A stretch of 6,519 nt of DNA from Saprospiraceae bacterium. Lineage in GTDB: Bacteria; Bacteroidota; Bacteroidia; Chitinophagales; Saprospiraceae. Numbering within the stretch: position 1 is the stretch's first letter; each line of letters opens with the position of its first letter. Both the position numbers and the translations under genes were made by a program. The DNA lies in contig JACMLK010000329.1 in assembly GCA_014379665.1 (NCBI GenBank), forward strand, positions 1 through 6,519, in the 5' to 3' direction. Positions 5,686 to 6,519 of this stretch are shown here, one piece after another. The notes under the pieces are model-generated. The model made no database searches. It was not told the DNA's origin and was given only the letters and a program-made list of their open reading frames with translations.

Positions 5686-6519
5686 TTAGTTTTCACCTAT
5701 CATACATCCGTTACCGTCTGTCACTTTAAATTTGTATGTTGTGTTTCCGGATAGTCCGGAATAAATAATAAATCCTTCTACAGGTATCGCTTGTGCTGTA
5801 CCTGGAGGAGTTCCCGTAACCGGTCCACCGAATGGTGCCACAGGCGTTCCACTCCATGTTACGTTTAGTGTTCCGGTACCTCCGGATGCTGAAACTTTGA
5901 TCTCACCAACATTCACCTGACATCCATCATTGGACTGTTCGCAGGTTCCTGCAACAATGGCAGGTGGTGAGGTAACAATTTCCGTATCTGTCGTCTGACA
6001 GTTATTCGCATCCATTACTACGATCTGATAAGTTCCTGCCGTAAGTGCAGTGAATACATTAGTGGCAAAGAAACTTACTCCGTTATCAATACTATACTGC
6101 AATGCACCCGAACCACCTGAAGCGGTGATGGTTATAGTTCCGTTATTACTTGTGCCTTGCCCGACTGTACAACTTACCGCTGTAGAAGTAGCACTTACAA
6201 TAAGCAATTCCGGCTGAGTTACGGTATAAGAGCCTGTTGCAGTACAGCCATTGGCATCCGTTACGGTAACTGAATAGGTACCTGCTACAAGACCAGTTAA
6301 CGAGGATGATGTCGCATCATTGTTCCAGATATAAGTATATGGAGATGTTCCACCGGTTGGTGCTGAAGCAGCAGTTCCATTATTTGTTTCATTGCACGTT
6401 TCGTTTGTTCCGCTAACATTTGCAAGCAAAACAACTGGTTGTGTGACTGTATACGATCCTGTAGCAGTACAACTGTTGACGTCTGAAACAGTAACTGAAT
6501 AGGTTCCGGCTACCAAACC
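5686..6519 (-). CDS. Large SprB-repeat surface protein, C-terminal part, cut by right edge
   Basis: The frame is open from the right edge and gives the last 278 codons including the stop. It consists of SprB/Ig-like repeats (Pfam SprB, PF13573): the unit starts at LVAGTYSVTVSDVNSC, recurs 75 residues later as LVAGTYSVTVTDANGC, and again in a diverged form as LTAGTYQIVVMDANNC. Each is followed by a T-V-T-Q-P or V-T-S-P-P hinge and a Gly/Thr/Ser-rich strand region (GGTSPYTYIWNND, SGGSGALQYSIDNG, SGGTGTLNVTWSG). The last unit ends with YKFKVTDGNGCMIGEN. Such proteins are secreted and cell-surface attached, and in gliding Flavobacteriia SprB is the motility adhesin. Here only the repeat family is shown, so an adhesin role is inferred. 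Cysteines recur at equivalent places. No gliding-associated or Por C-terminal sorting domain precedes the stop, which is unusual for an end of such a gene. The N-terminus and signal peptide are beyond the window. Confidence 0.9.
   Translation of the reverse strand, partial: GLVAGTYSVTVSDVNSCTATGSYTVTQPVVLLANVSGTNETCNETNNGTAASAPTGGTSPYTYIWNNDATSSSLTGLVAGTYSVTVTDANGCTATGSYTVTQPELLIVSATSTAVSCTVGQGTSNNGTITITASGGSGALQYSIDNGVSFFATNVFTALTAGTYQIVVMDANNCQTTDTEIVTSPPAIVAGTCEQSNDGCQVNVGEIKVSASGGTGTLNVTWSGTPVAPFGGPVTGTPPGTAQAIPVEGFIIYSGLSGNTTYKFKVTDGNGCMIGEN
6211..6294 (-). repeat. DNA-level repeat inside the SprB gene, copy 2
   Basis: This copy encodes LVAGTYSVTVTDANGCTATG and the following SYTVTQP. 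By direct comparison it matches 6436-6519 at 63 of 84 bases (75%) with a 225-base period and no gaps. Many differences are at third codon positions, which suggests an old in-frame duplication kept under selection rather than a recent expansion. Confidence 0.85.
6436..6519 (-). repeat. DNA-level repeat inside the SprB gene, copy 1, at the right edge
   Basis: This copy is the partner of 6211-6294, offset by 225 bases, and encodes LVAGTYSVTVSDVNSCTATG and the following SYTVTQP. It runs to the window edge, so more copies are likely beyond it. Such repeats are prone to assembly collapse, so the copy number in the full gene should be treated with care. Confidence 0.85.

Noticed and set aside
1..6519. 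CRISPR array, tRNA/rRNA genes, insertion-sequence ends
   Set aside because: No regularly spaced short repeats, no cloverleaf or rRNA-like stretch, no paired terminal repeats with a transposase; the only periodic DNA is the 225-base coding repeat at the right edge.

Overview
The window looks like a chromosomal piece of a Bacteroidota member, possibly from the Saprospiraceae or a relative. This rests on the SprB-type adhesin repeats at the right edge, a secreted beta-helix-like protein beside them, an ECF sigma factor paired with a 4-TM membrane protein that starts MELDELK, and A/T-rich translation starts with little Shine-Dalgarno signal. No RNA gene, CRISPR array or intact insertion sequence is visible. 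All confident genes lie on the minus strand, so the window reads biologically from right to left.

Right part (6519 to 5013): the 3' end of a large surface protein made of SprB/Ig-like repeats, which ends without a recognisable type IX secretion C-terminal domain. About 170 bases later comes a short secreted protein resembling the start of a beta-helix domain. It also ends without a sorting domain.

Middle (5012 to 4430): about 580 bases without an intact gene. The plus strand carries protein-like stretches in successive, different frames, from an ATG at 4576 to a stop at 5016. This reads as the remains of a decayed gene that I cannot identify.

AT-rich cassette (4429 to 2309): a signal-peptide-bearing esterase-like alpha/beta hydrolase, an ECF-type sigma factor, and a four-helix membrane protein that may be its anti-sigma partner. 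The genes are 28 and 11 bases apart and are probably one operon. Composition is clearly lower in GC than on either side.

Left part (1870 to 1): phosphopentomutase (deoB) followed after 35 bases by a pyrimidine-nucleoside/thymidine phosphorylase (deoA), cut by the left edge. This is a nucleoside salvage/catabolism operon: the phosphorylase releases the base and (deoxy)ribose-1-phosphate, and DeoB converts that to the 5-phosphate for central metabolism. A perfect 10-bp inverted repeat lies upstream of deoB and may be regulatory.

I see no clearly new system. The points most worth a second look are the esterase/sigma/membrane-protein cassette, the decayed gene, and the two neighbouring surface-protein ORFs that both lack a sorting domain.
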